The translations under genes were made by a program, and so were the position numbers. Below, one piece after another: positions 33,123 through 39,731 of a DNA stretch of 46,078 bases (positions are counted from its first letter, which is position 1; every line of letters starts with the position of its first letter). Where the stretch lies: positions 1-46,078 of IMG/VR virus record IMGVR_UViG_3300036901_000105. The stretch is one strand, 5' to 3'. Source of the DNA: a virus. Under the pieces are notes generated by a model that saw nothing but the letters and a program-made list of their open reading frames with translations, was not told the DNA's origin and searched no databases.

Positions 33123-34133
33123 ATGATAAAATCTACATTAGACGCAGAAACACTGCGAAACCGTGTTGGATATGATCCTTTAACCGGCATTTTCACATGG
33201 AAACCGAAAAACAACGACAAGTGGTTCAACTCTCGTTTTGCTGGCAAACAGGCAGGGACGCTCCTTAATACGGGCTATTGGTTTATCAGCATTGGCAGGG
33301 AGAGTCATCTCGCTCATCGCTTAGCGTGGCTTTACGTTTATGACGAGTGGCCACAGTATGTCGATCACCGTGACCGGAATCCACTGAACAATGCCATAAG
33401 CAACCTAAAGAGCGTCACCGCAGCCGAGAACAACGTCAACAAAGGTCAGCGTCAAGGCACAAGCGGGTTCAAAGGTATTCATAAATCAGGCAACAAGTGG
33501 GTGACAGAAATACAGTATGAAGGCAAGCGATTGCGGGCAGGCCCATTCGACACAATCGAAGAAGCGACAGCGGATTACCAAATTAGCATAAGCAACATCG
33601 AAGAAGTCTTTCAACAGATGGAATTATCTCTGCCAGACAAGCCTAAGCAAAAAGCTGGCACCATCGTCATCTCCTATGAACAACTACTTCAAGTCATTCA
33701 TTATGATCCGTCAACGGGTGAATTTTTCCGAAAAGCCAATGGAACAATTTCCACAACAGTTTCCGGCCATTTGGAGACCAGTGGATATTATCGAATCGCG
33801 GTTGGCGGCAAGCGATTTCCAGCCCACGTTCTGGCAATGTACTACATGACGGGCATCATGCCTTCAGGAATCATAGATCATATCAATGGGATCAAGTCAG
33901 ACAATCGGTGGAGCAATCTTCGCGAGGTCACGAAGTCACAAAATGCCTTGAATAGACGCAAACACGATTACCGAGGTATTCGAGAGACCCGCAACAAGAT
34001 TACGAGATGGGAAGCCGCGATAACGCTTGAAGGCGCAAGACATCATATAGGCACGTACGACACCGAGGAACAAGCCAAGGATGCATGGGTAGCCTTCGTG
34101 AAGGAGCGGAATATCGACCAATATATCTTGTGA
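33123..34133 (+). CDS. Tandem-duplicated HNH-AP2 homing endonuclease
   Basis: 336 residues made of two homologous halves. Half 1 has an HNH core (VDHRDRNPLNNAISNLKSVT, ~80-99) and an AP2-like DNA-binding domain (GFKGIHKSGNKWVTEIQ, PFDTIEEATADY). Half 2 repeats the plan: YDPSTGEFFRK, then IDHINGIKSDNRWSNLREVT, then YRGIRETRNKITRWEAAI and TYDTEEQAKDAW. Single HNH-AP2 proteins are common phage homing endonucleases; two complete units in one chain are unusual and could act as a single-chain dimer. It follows the neck-like gene and has its own promoter. Confidence 0.85.
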   Translation: MIKSTLDAETLRNRVGYDPLTGIFTWKPKNNDKWFNSRFAGKQAGTLLNTGYWFISIGRESHLAHRLAWLYVYDEWPQYVDHRDRNPLNNAISNLKSVTAAENNVNKGQRQGTSGFKGIHKSGNKWVTEIQYEGKRLRAGPFDTIEEATADYQISISNIEEVFQQMELSLPDKPKQKAGTIVISYEQLLQVIHYDPSTGEFFRKANGTISTTVSGHLETSGYYRIAVGGKRFPAHVLAMYYMTGIMPSGIIDHINGIKSDNRWSNLREVTKSQNALNRRKHDYRGIRETRNKITRWEAAITLEGARHHIGTYDTEEQAKDAWVAFVKERNIDQYIL

Positions 34134-34139
34134 TAAATA
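34133..34139 (+). promoter_or_regulatory. Late-promoter-like box
   Basis: ATAAATA (in GATAAATA) overlapping the HNH stop codon and 25 bases before the small ORF at 34165; no -35 element. Confidence 0.5.
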
Positions 34140-34164
34140 TATTTTTTAGCGAGTTTCTCTCTCC

Positions 34165-34323
34165 ATGCCCACACTTCCCGATATCGTCGCGAAACGTTTC
34201 GAGCAAATGCTCTCTCCTCAAACGAAGCACCGGTTTGATGAAACCTATGAGATAATCAGGAACCGATTGGAACGATGGGATGACCCGTTTCGCAAATGGG
34301 TTAAGACCTTCGAAACTACATAA
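34165..34323 (+). CDS. Small basic ORF (52 residues)
   Basis: MPTLPDIVAKRFEQMLSPQT followed by a charged helix (YEIIRNRLERWDDPFRKWV). It sits behind a late-type box and before a terminator of the opposite operon. Natural-looking composition, no recognised family. Confidence 0.45.
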   Translation: MPTLPDIVAKRFEQMLSPQTKHRFDETYEIIRNRLERWDDPFRKWVKTFETT

Positions 34324-34351
34324 AAAAACAGCCGCTCCTACGAGCGGCTGT
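34322..34351 (-). terminator. Intrinsic terminator (leftward)
   Basis: ACAGCCGCTC / GAGCGGCTGT (10-bp stem, four-base loop, 34328-34351), followed on the minus strand by a run of T (34322-34328). It ends the leftward two-gene unit 34359-34861. Confidence 0.92.
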
Positions 34352-34358
34352 CAGTGGG

Positions 34359-34595
34359 CTAGTGTCGGATGTATCGCTTCTGTTTCGGAATTCCTTCAAT
34401 CGGCTGCACGCCATCCAATCTAAGCACGAGCCTTGCCATTTGAATGAGTTCTTTCGCGGTCGCTGATCCGTCTTCTAGTCTTTCATGAATCTGCCGTATC
34501 AGTAAGGCACGTATGCCTCCGTTCTCAAGTAGTTCTTCTGCCATTTCGCAGGTTTCTGCCGCCAACTTCAACATGTCCTGAAGAATGCCATCCAT
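34359..34595 (-). CDS. Unknown helical protein
   Basis: 78 residues, almost all helix (LKLAAETCEMAEELLENGGI, ATAKELIQMARLVLRL) with a basic end (PKQKRYIRH). Its ATG shares one base with the upstream stop. Followed directly by a strong terminator. Function unknown. Confidence 0.55.
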   Translation of the reverse strand: MDGILQDMLKLAAETCEMAEELLENGGIRALLIRQIHERLEDGSATAKELIQMARLVLRLDGVQPIEGIPKQKRYIRH

Positions 34596-34861
34596 CAGTT
34601 GGTGACCGCCGTGCCGGTGTGGGTCGGTTGTGGTTGTGTGATTGGCTTGACGTATGTTGGTGCTCCGTCAAGTACGTCGACCTTCGCGAAGGCGCTCATC
34701 AGACGCGATGCGTTCAGTGCGTTTGCATCACGCATTTTTGTGAGGCCAATCAAGGAATAGGCAGATTTCATCCCATTGAGTTGACCAGATTTGCGTAACT
34801 CGTCGACCAAGTCGCAGATCGCCGCTCCGCCATTCAGAAAGTCTATCATGTCTTTATCCAT
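34595..34861 (-). CDS. Unknown small protein
   Basis: 88 residues from ATG 34861, chosen for AAAGGA upstream; a longer reading to 34945 lacks a site. N-terminal helices (MIDFLNGGAAICDLVDELRK, then MKSAYSLIGLTKMRDANAL) precede a Pro/Thr-rich tail. Function unknown. First gene of the leftward unit. Confidence 0.5.
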   Translation of the reverse strand: MDKDMIDFLNGGAAICDLVDELRKSGQLNGMKSAYSLIGLTKMRDANALNASRLMSAFAKVDVLDGAPTYVKPITQPQPTHTGTAVTN

Positions 34862-35206
34862 TTCAACACATCCTTTGTGGGTTGTGATCCTGTTTGGATC
34901 GCTTTGATGTTTCGATGATACTCTGAAGATTTTCAACTCCATCAAAATAATCCGGGCTGATAGACGACTGATGAGTGTTTTATCTCCCCATTATTACGAA
35001 AAATTTAGAAAATTGTGTGAGTTTGACATTTCATGCGACTCAGAATAGTGTCACCGAAGCCGTAGACGAACGTGTATCCCCGACTCATCAGTGTGTATGG
35101 TAGCCGTCGTAAAAGGCGGCTACCAATCCTTTCGTAATCGGCTGATTTCCGCTTGACAGCCAATATTGGTTCGAGTAGAGGCCGCGCTCAAATCGAGGTG
35201 AGTGTT
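34862..35206. other. Intergenic region with two TTGACA boxes and a strong hairpin
   Basis: No convincing gene over ~345 bases. It holds two plus-strand promoter candidates: TTGACA at 35023 with TAGTGT 17 bases on, and TTGACA at 35153 with TAGAGG 17 bases on. Between them GGTAGCCG / CGGCTACC (about 35098-35124) forms a stable hairpin without a clear T-tail. A short regulatory RNA or a structured leader is possible. Confidence 0.45.
35153..35181 (+). promoter_or_regulatory. Promoter of the 35.2 kb gene
   Basis: TTGACA (35153-35158), a 17-base spacer, TAGAGG (35176-35181). The perfect -35 overlaps a TTG that would otherwise be read as the first codon, so the true start must be further downstream. 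Confidence 0.5.
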
Positions 35207-36571
35207 GTGAGCGACCAGGTTTTAAGAACCCTCTATGATGGTTTGTCGGGCCGTCCGATGCCGGAAACGGTAGCGGCGACCTTGCTTGACCTTGATGTCA
35301 TCAGTCGGGATTCCGTGCTCAGCCGCAAGGTTGGCGCGGCGGCTGGCGGGCGCAAACACTCGCATAGCTTCATGCGCGCCGAATGGTTCGAGCCCGTAGG
35401 AGCGCAAGCACAGATCACCACCGCCCTCGATATTTTCGCGGATTACATCGCGCGTACCCCATCGCCTGACGTGATCACGGCGACTGAAACGAATCCGGCG
35501 CGGATCGAGCGGTTCATCGCCTATTTGTCGCGTTACATCGTCAAGGAAGTCGGCCAGAACGATTTCAAGAACGACCGTGACAATCGGGAGATGCGTCGTC
35601 AGCAGAACGTTGGGAAGAGTTTTCCCGCCGTGATGGGCAACCACGCTTATAACAAGCGGTTCCGGTTCCTCGCACGGTTCGAGGCGAAACTCAAGACCTA
35701 CACCAAGGAAATGCGACTGCTGTCATATCGGATCGTCGGTAAAGGCGGTCTGATCGATGATATCAAGTTTGAGGAGTTTCTCGCGTCGCCCTCGGCTGCC
35801 GCGTTCGTGGCCTATTACGTGGCGCGCAAGAATCGTCGCAGCGTGTTCACCAATGAGAGTCAGTCGCGCCCGTTCGATACGGTGGCGAAGGCTTTGCTTG
35901 ACAAATGCTTTGACGATAAAGGCACCGATTGGTCCTTGATCGCCAGAGTGTATCCGGAGTCGGATGTCCTCAAGCGTCTTACGGATCAGACCAAAGGCAA
36001 ATTGCTCGGCAGTTGGTTGAATGTGCTCGTGTCGCTGGCCGGTGATCTCGAAACCGCGTGGCGTGTTGGTAGCATCAATCTGGAAACGATGATCGTGCAT
36101 CGTGGCAACGATTCCTCGACCTGGAATCTGGTGGCCCAGGCATGGAACACCTCTCGTACCGCGTGGATGGCGATGCTCGCCGACACCGGCCAGGAAGGGT
36201 TCCTGATCGACTGCTGCCCTGGCAAGGTGCTGCGCCTGATGGCCGGTGACGTTGCTTATTGGCATCGTGCTACAGGTGGTGACGTGCATCCGGATACCCA
36301 TGTGTGGAAGGCCCTGCCGAAACCGTGGGAGGTGTTGCGTGGCGAACGTCATTGCTCGCTCAACACGGTGATGGGTGCCTGCGCCAGAGCGGGACTGGAC
36401 CCGTTCACGTCGGGTTGGGTGGAGGGTCGGGTGGCGAAAAATCCCGTGCCGTTCACGCCGACACCGGAACTGGTTTATGGTGTCGAGGTCGCGTCCCCAT
36501 ATTTCGCCTTGATTTTGCGGAAGATGGGTGTATTCTCTGGTAAGGGTATCAAGGTACCCCATGATATGTAG
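35207..36571 (+). CDS. Unknown large protein upstream of two tRNAs
   Basis: 454 residues from GTG 35207, chosen because GAGGTGA precedes it and because earlier starts (35153, 35198) fall in or near the promoter. Largely helical and basic (RNRMRR-type patches such as NREMRRQQNVG, MGNHAYNKRFRFLARFE). Conserved-looking stretches include GSWLNVLVSLAGDLETAW and MAGDVAYWHRATGGDVH. I cannot place it in a family; the length and basic mid-region could suit a nucleic-acid or virion protein. Its TAG stop forms the first three bases of the following tRNA, so the two are on one transcript. Confidence 0.6.
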   Translation: MSDQVLRTLYDGLSGRPMPETVAATLLDLDVISRDSVLSRKVGAAAGGRKHSHSFMRAEWFEPVGAQAQITTALDIFADYIARTPSPDVITATETNPARIERFIAYLSRYIVKEVGQNDFKNDRDNREMRRQQNVGKSFPAVMGNHAYNKRFRFLARFEAKLKTYTKEMRLLSYRIVGKGGLIDDIKFEEFLASPSAAAFVAYYVARKNRRSVFTNESQSRPFDTVAKALLDKCFDDKGTDWSLIARVYPESDVLKRLTDQTKGKLLGSWLNVLVSLAGDLETAWRVGSINLETMIVHRGNDSSTWNLVAQAWNTSRTAWMAMLADTGQEGFLIDCCPGKVLRLMAGDVAYWHRATGGDVHPDTHVWKALPKPWEVLRGERHCSLNTVMGACARAGLDPFTSGWVEGRVAKNPVPFTPTPELVYGVEVASPYFALILRKMGVFSGKGIKVPHDM

Positions 36572-36641
36572 GGTGTAGCTCAGTGGTAGAGCATTTGGCT
36601 CTTGGGTCCGAATGGACGGAGGTTCGAGCCCTCTCACCCTG
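36569..36641 (+). tRNA. tRNA, probably Gln (TTG), with an enlarged anticodon arm
   Basis: Acceptor TAGGGTG pairs with CACCCTG (36635-36641; one U-G pair), D-arm GCTC/GAGC, T-arm GGAGG/CCTCT with loop TTCGAGC. The anticodon arm is two bases too long: TTTGG, nine bases CTCTTGGGT, CCGAA. The central triplet is TTG (Gln), in keeping with U at position 1. Reading directly after the first T would give CTT (Lys). No CCA is encoded. It overlaps the upstream stop codon. Confidence 0.75.
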
Positions 36642-36659
36642 CCCTCATTTCGTTGATGT

Positions 36660-36736
36660 GGCGACGTAGCTCAGTGGTAGAGCGGTTGGCTCCATAATCC
36701 GACTGGACGGAGGTTCGAGCCCTCTCGTCGCCCCCA
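36660..36736 (+). tRNA. tRNA, probably Met (CAT), with an enlarged anticodon arm
   Basis: Acceptor GGCGACG/CGTCGCC (all Watson-Crick), D-arm GCTC/GAGC, T-arm identical to the preceding tRNA, CCA encoded at 36734-36736. The acceptor and D-arm resemble elongator tRNA-Met. The anticodon arm is GTTGG, nine bases CTCCATAAT, CCGAC, again two bases longer than normal. Central triplet CAT; an alternative reading is CCA (Trp). Confidence 0.75.
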
Positions 36737-36755
36737 ACGAATCAGGAGATCGATC

Positions 36756-36887
36756 ATGTATGAAATCTGGTATTTGAGTGAGCGCGACAGCATCGTGTTC
36801 ATTCAAGCGTTGCTTAATCCTCCGGAGCCCAATGATGCTTTGAAGGCGGCTGCCGCCAGATACAAGGCGAGACGTATCAAATCGTGA
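36756..36887 (+). CDS. Small ORF (43 residues)
   Basis: 43 residues preceded by a perfect AGGAGA site seven bases before ATG. MYEIWYLSERDSIVFIQALL is followed by PPEPNDALKAAAARYKARRI. Natural amino-acid pattern; function unknown. Probably co-transcribed with the tRNAs. Confidence 0.5.
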   Translation: MYEIWYLSERDSIVFIQALLNPPEPNDALKAAAARYKARRIKS

Positions 36888-36905
36888 CGGCGATGGCTGA
36901 CAGGA

Positions 36906-37154
36906 TTATAAGTCAGGAACTCTCGGATCATTGGCACGCTCGATGAGGTCGGCGTAATCCCGTTCACTACCAGGCACCGCGACCCAGCCTTGTGCCGCCA
37001 TCTCCGGCGAAATTTCCGTTTTCGACCACGATGTCTCAATGCCATTCTCGGTCATCTCGACAAGCAAATTACGCGGATCACCAGCGAATGTGATCAGGAC
37101 ATTCTCGCCCATGGCAAGCTCGACAATCGGTCGATCCTCAATCAAAATCTTCAA
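36906..37154 (-). CDS. Unknown small protein
   Basis: 82 residues with CAGGAG before ATG 37154. Beta-rich start (MKILIEDRPIVELAMGENVL, ITFAGDPRNLLVEM), then a Trp-containing strand and acidic helix. No family is recognised. Confidence 0.55.
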   Translation of the reverse strand: MKILIEDRPIVELAMGENVLITFAGDPRNLLVEMTENGIETSWSKTEISPEMAAQGWVAVPGSERDYADLIERANDPRVPDL

Positions 37155-37176
37155 TTTTCATCTCCTGTTTTTCGTG

Positions 37177-37203
37177 ATGCGCGATCATGCAAGGATCGCG
37201 CAT
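37177..37203 (-). other. Perfect inverted repeat between two leftward genes
   Basis: ATGCGCGATC / GATCGCGCAT, a 10-bp perfect stem with a seven-base loop, in the 61-base gap between the acetyltransferase gene and the next leftward gene. There is no T-tail. It could be an mRNA processing or stability hairpin, or a dyad protein-binding site. Confidence 0.5.
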
Positions 37204-37215
37204 TGTTCCATAGTT

Positions 37216-37635
37216 TCAGGTGAGGTCAAGCCACATGATCGTGTCGACACCTTTCATGAAGCATCGTTTGAAATCCCACCATCTCTCATAGTATTCTGGA
37301 AGCGTCGTGGAGAGCATGATCACCGAGCCGACCGCCTGGATGTCATAGATGCACTGGGCCACCAGGGCGCGTCCCAGGCCAGTGCGTTGATAGGCTGGAT
37401 CGACGTTCACCCAGGTGATCTCCTGAATGCTGTAATGCATCCAGGAGGCCGCGTAACCGGCGAAGCCGACGACCCGTTGGTTTTCCTCGGCGACATAGAA
37501 ATTTGGTTTCCAGACGGCTGAGTTGAACGCCTGACCCAATTCGACATGACATGACTGGGCGATGTCGATACCCCAGTTTGCCTTCGCGATGTGGAGACAT
37601 TCTGGAATATCGTTTTGATTCAATCTACGAAGCAT
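37216..37635 (-). CDS. GNAT-family N-acetyltransferase
   Basis: 139 residues, the usual GNAT length. The acetyl-CoA-binding motif A is VNVDPAYQRTGLGRALV (Q/R-x-x-G-x-G/A type, ~76-92), after the beta-4 strand FAGYAASWMHYSIQEITW. Substrate unknown; phage GNATs can modify host proteins, toxins or nucleotides. It belongs to the leftward accessory operon. Confidence 0.85.
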   Translation of the reverse strand: MLRRLNQNDIPECLHIAKANWGIDIAQSCHVELGQAFNSAVWKPNFYVAEENQRVVGFAGYAASWMHYSIQEITWVNVDPAYQRTGLGRALVAQCIYDIQAVGSVIMLSTTLPEYYERWWDFKRCFMKGVDTIMWLDLT

Positions 37636-37638
37636 TGG

Positions 37639-37813
37639 TCACCAGAAATTGGGATTGAACGGTTGATACTTCAGTTCTTCGACTTCATGTTGCAGTTGTA
37701 TTACCGACTGAAACAGCAGCGGGATGAGGTCATCGGGAGAGACTGGAAACCAGCCTGCTCCCTCTATCAGGTATTGTTCGACGACCCCGTCAGTGACACG
37801 GTATTCAGTCATG
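37639..37813 (-). pseudogene. Small gene with apparent +1 frameshift near its start
   Basis: ATG 37811-37813 overlaps the upstream stop as ATGA, as most genes here do, but reading gives only MTEYPCH and a stop. Removing one C from the CCC run (GGG on the plus strand, 37800-37802) opens a 57-residue frame: MTEYRVTDGVVEQYLIEGAG followed by WFPVSPDDLIPLLFQ, ending at 37639. The shifted frame has natural gene-like composition. Either the gene is broken, a sequencing error is present, or the ribosome slips on the C run. Confidence 0.5.
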
Positions 37814-38156
37814 GCGTTGGCGCTTCCACCAGAGGCTCCAAGGCATAGAGCACCTCGACCTTGGTCACATCGAGGTTTTCGAACTCCTTTGTCGATTCGT
37901 CCACATACTCGATGTAGCTAGGTTCGAGAACCAGCTTGTAGACACCGGAGATCGTGTCCTCGGCATCGAGCCAGTTCTCGACCCATTCCTGATTGATGCT
38001 CGATTCATCGAGCGGCGTGCCATTGCAGAACGACATGACATCATCGTTCCTGGCGTCCTCGGAAAGCCGGAGTACCCTGGCATCATCCTTGTCATCGTTG
38101 ACGGAAACGATGCACCAGTATTCCTTGAGTTCTTCTAATGCGAAAGCTTCGCTCAT
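37809..38156 (-). CDS. Unknown acidic protein, paralogue of 38504-38800
   Basis: 115 residues, acidic. Begins with an EALKEYWC-like helix/strand (ALEELKEYWCIVSVNDDKDD) and has a central GVYKLVLEPSYIEYVDE segment. The same two elements recur in the gene at 38504-38800, so the pair arose by duplication. Function unknown. Confidence 0.6.
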   Translation of the reverse strand: MSEAFALEELKEYWCIVSVNDDKDDARVLRLSEDARNDDVMSFCNGTPLDESSINQEWVENWLDAEDTISGVYKLVLEPSYIEYVDESTKEFENLDVTKVEVLYALEPLVEAPTP

Positions 38157-38503
38157 CCTTCAAATCCTTGTGCAAAACAATAAATGTAAATGTCGCCAGT
38201 GCCCCCGATGATGTACCACACCACGGCGTGTCCGGTCGGATTCGGGCCACCGGTTTCGGTGTTACGCATGGCCGGTGGTGGTATCAGCTTCCAGTTGCCA
38301 TTTATTCTGACTTCATAACCGGAACCATTGGTTCGCCAATCGCTGTCGTCGAGAATATGGCCGTCCGCTTCATTGCAGCACCATCGACCATTGATGGAAT
38401 ATTGCTTCTCGAACCACGCATGGAATGCCGGATTGGCTCCTGGCGGTGGATCACTTCTGGCCTGAAATGCGAACAGTGAAAACAACAATACCCAATACTT
38501 CAT
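38153..38503 (-). CDS. Exported protein with WCCNEADGH motif
   Basis: 116 residues with a short Sec signal (MKYWVLLFSLFAFQARS). The mature part has FHAWFEKQYSINGRWCCNEA, then DGHILDDSDWR, a GYEVRINGNWKLIPP strand pair and a late Cys (IYCFAQG). I recall this W-C-C-N-x-x-D-G-H pattern in periplasmic hypothetical proteins of alphaproteobacteria and their phages, which hints at host range. Function unknown. Confidence 0.6.
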   Translation of the reverse strand: MKYWVLLFSLFAFQARSDPPPGANPAFHAWFEKQYSINGRWCCNEADGHILDDSDWRTNGSGYEVRINGNWKLIPPPAMRNTETGGPNPTGHAVVWYIIGGTGDIYIYCFAQGFEG

Positions 38504-38800
38504 TCAGACCTCATATAAACACTCAAATGAGACGACTTTGAAACAGTCGAAAACCTTGTTCTCTTCCGGCTCGAATTCGTCGAAAAAGGGTTCAAGAACC
38601 AGTTTGTAAAGTCCTGGCTCCTGAATCCGATAATCTGGCCACTGGATGACTTCCAAATACTCCAGGTCGTAGGAGACGCACTCATACTCAGGGTAATCCT
38701 TCAGGTCCTGCGACTCCCTGACCAGAAGATAGTGATCCTTATACTCGTTGATGCACACCATGCACCAGTACTCTTTAATGTCCTGTAATGCAAACGACAT
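38504..38800 (-). CDS. Unknown acidic protein, paralogue of 37809-38156
   Basis: 98 residues from ATG 38800 (AAAGGA upstream; longer reading to 38872 lacks a site). ALQDIKEYWCMVCINEYKDH at the start and GLYKLVLEPFFDEFEPEE in the middle match the gene at 37809-38156. The paralogues flank the exported-protein gene, suggesting duplication around it. Confidence 0.6.
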   Translation of the reverse strand: MSFALQDIKEYWCMVCINEYKDHYLLVRESQDLKDYPEYECVSYDLEYLEVIQWPDYRIQEPGLYKLVLEPFFDEFEPEENKVFDCFKVVSFECLYEV

Positions 38801-38810
38801 GTTCAATCCT

Positions 38811-39191
38811 TTATTGGAGTAAAATAACTCCGCCAACGGCTTCGACCTTCGCCTTAATCGCTTCGGCGTCAACCTTGCTGACGGTTTCGCGCAGCGTCTT
38901 CGGCGCGTTGTCCACCAGGTCCTTGGATTCCTTCAGACCGAGCCCGGTGATCGCCCTGACTTCCTTGATGACGTTGATCTTCTTCGCGGGATCGGTGACC
39001 GCCGATAGGATCACGGTGAATTCGGTTTGTTCCTCGACGGCTTCCACGGGTCCCGTCTGTGTCACTGGCGCGATCTGCGCCGGAGCGGCGGCGGACACAC
39101 CCCATTTTTCTTCCAGCAGTTTGGAGAGTTCTGCTGCTTCCAACACGGTCAGTTGCGATAGCATCTCCGCGATTTCGACAAGATTCGCCAT
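38811..39191 (-). CDS. rplL: Ribosomal protein bL12 (L7/L12)
   Basis: 126 residues from ATG 39191, eight bases after a perfect AGGAGG; E. coli L7/L12 has 121. All parts are present: the N-terminal dimerisation helices ([35 protein letters not shown]), an Ala/Pro/Thr hinge (~38-55), and the C-terminal domain that contacts translation factors ([49 protein letters not shown]). bL12 forms the ribosomal stalk recruiting EF-Tu, EF-G, IF2 and release factors. Phage copies of bL12 are known; they may exchange into host ribosomes to bias translation. Leftward operon, no other ribosomal gene adjacent. Confidence 0.95.
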   Translation of the reverse strand: MANLVEIAEMLSQLTVLEAAELSKLLEEKWGVSAAAPAQIAPVTQTGPVEAVEEQTEFTVILSAVTDPAKKINVIKEVRAITGLGLKESKDLVDNAPKTLRETVSKVDAEAIKAKVEAVGGVILLQ

Positions 39192-39241
39192 ATTCAAGTC
39201 CTCCTGTTGTCAACGCATTTAGGATGCGCGTTGATCGCGAG

Positions 39242-39502
39242 TCAAGCGAGCAACTGTTCTTCCTTGGGGTCGAGTTTCATCTTTTTGGTGATGATGGTCG
39301 GGTATTCGTCGAGGCATTTCGGAAAGTTGGACCACGAGGCTATCGCCTCTTCCACGTCAACTCTCTCACGAAAGAAATCCAGATTGGCGGCAGCCTGATG
39401 AAATCCCCAGTAGCGGAGGATGTCACACAGATGCTTTTCCCGACCATGACGAACTCTCTCCTTCGGAAAGCGTCCTTCCGTCTTCTCACTGCGATAAACC
39501 AT
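39242..39502 (-). CDS. Unknown small protein
   Basis: 86 residues from ATG 39502, chosen for AAGGACGG upstream; ATG 39550 and GTG 39559 are alternatives that overlap the upstream gene more. Charged, helical (HGREKHLCDILRYWGFHQAA, NLDFFRERVDVEEAI). No family is recognised. Gene immediately upstream of rplL. Confidence 0.5.
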   Translation of the reverse strand: MVYRSEKTEGRFPKERVRHGREKHLCDILRYWGFHQAAANLDFFRERVDVEEAIASWSNFPKCLDEYPTIITKKMKLDPKEEQLLA

Positions 39503-39731
39503 GAAATTTGTCCGTCCTTCTAAAGCGGCTTTTGAAAATGCGTCGTCCATCCTTAACACTGATCACGACTTCGTTCGCGTGAAGCAATTCGTTGTACGTC
39601 ATGGTGCCATGGATGACATCCCAGGCACTGGTGTAGATGGTTGGATCGATGAGCCGTCTGATGATGTCTCCTGACGGCATCAGGAACTCAACATAGGATT
39701 CGCCATCCTGGTGATCATTCAGATCAAACAT
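39486..39731 (-). CDS. Unknown small protein
   Basis: 81 residues from ATG 39731, which overlaps the upstream acidic ORF stop; ATG 39755 is an alternative. Beta-rich (ESYVEFLMPSGDIIRRLI, NELLHANEVVISVKDG) with a very basic end (RRIFKSRFRRTDKF). Function unknown. Confidence 0.5.
   Translation of the reverse strand: MFDLNDHQDGESYVEFLMPSGDIIRRLIDPTIYTSAWDVIHGTMTYNELLHANEVVISVKDGRRIFKSRFRRTDKFHGLSQ

Noticed and set aside
34955-35020. Hammerhead ribozyme (CTGATGAG followed by CGAAA)
   Set aside because: Stem II would have only three weak pairs and the opposite-strand CTGATGAG near 35080 lacks the GAAA core.
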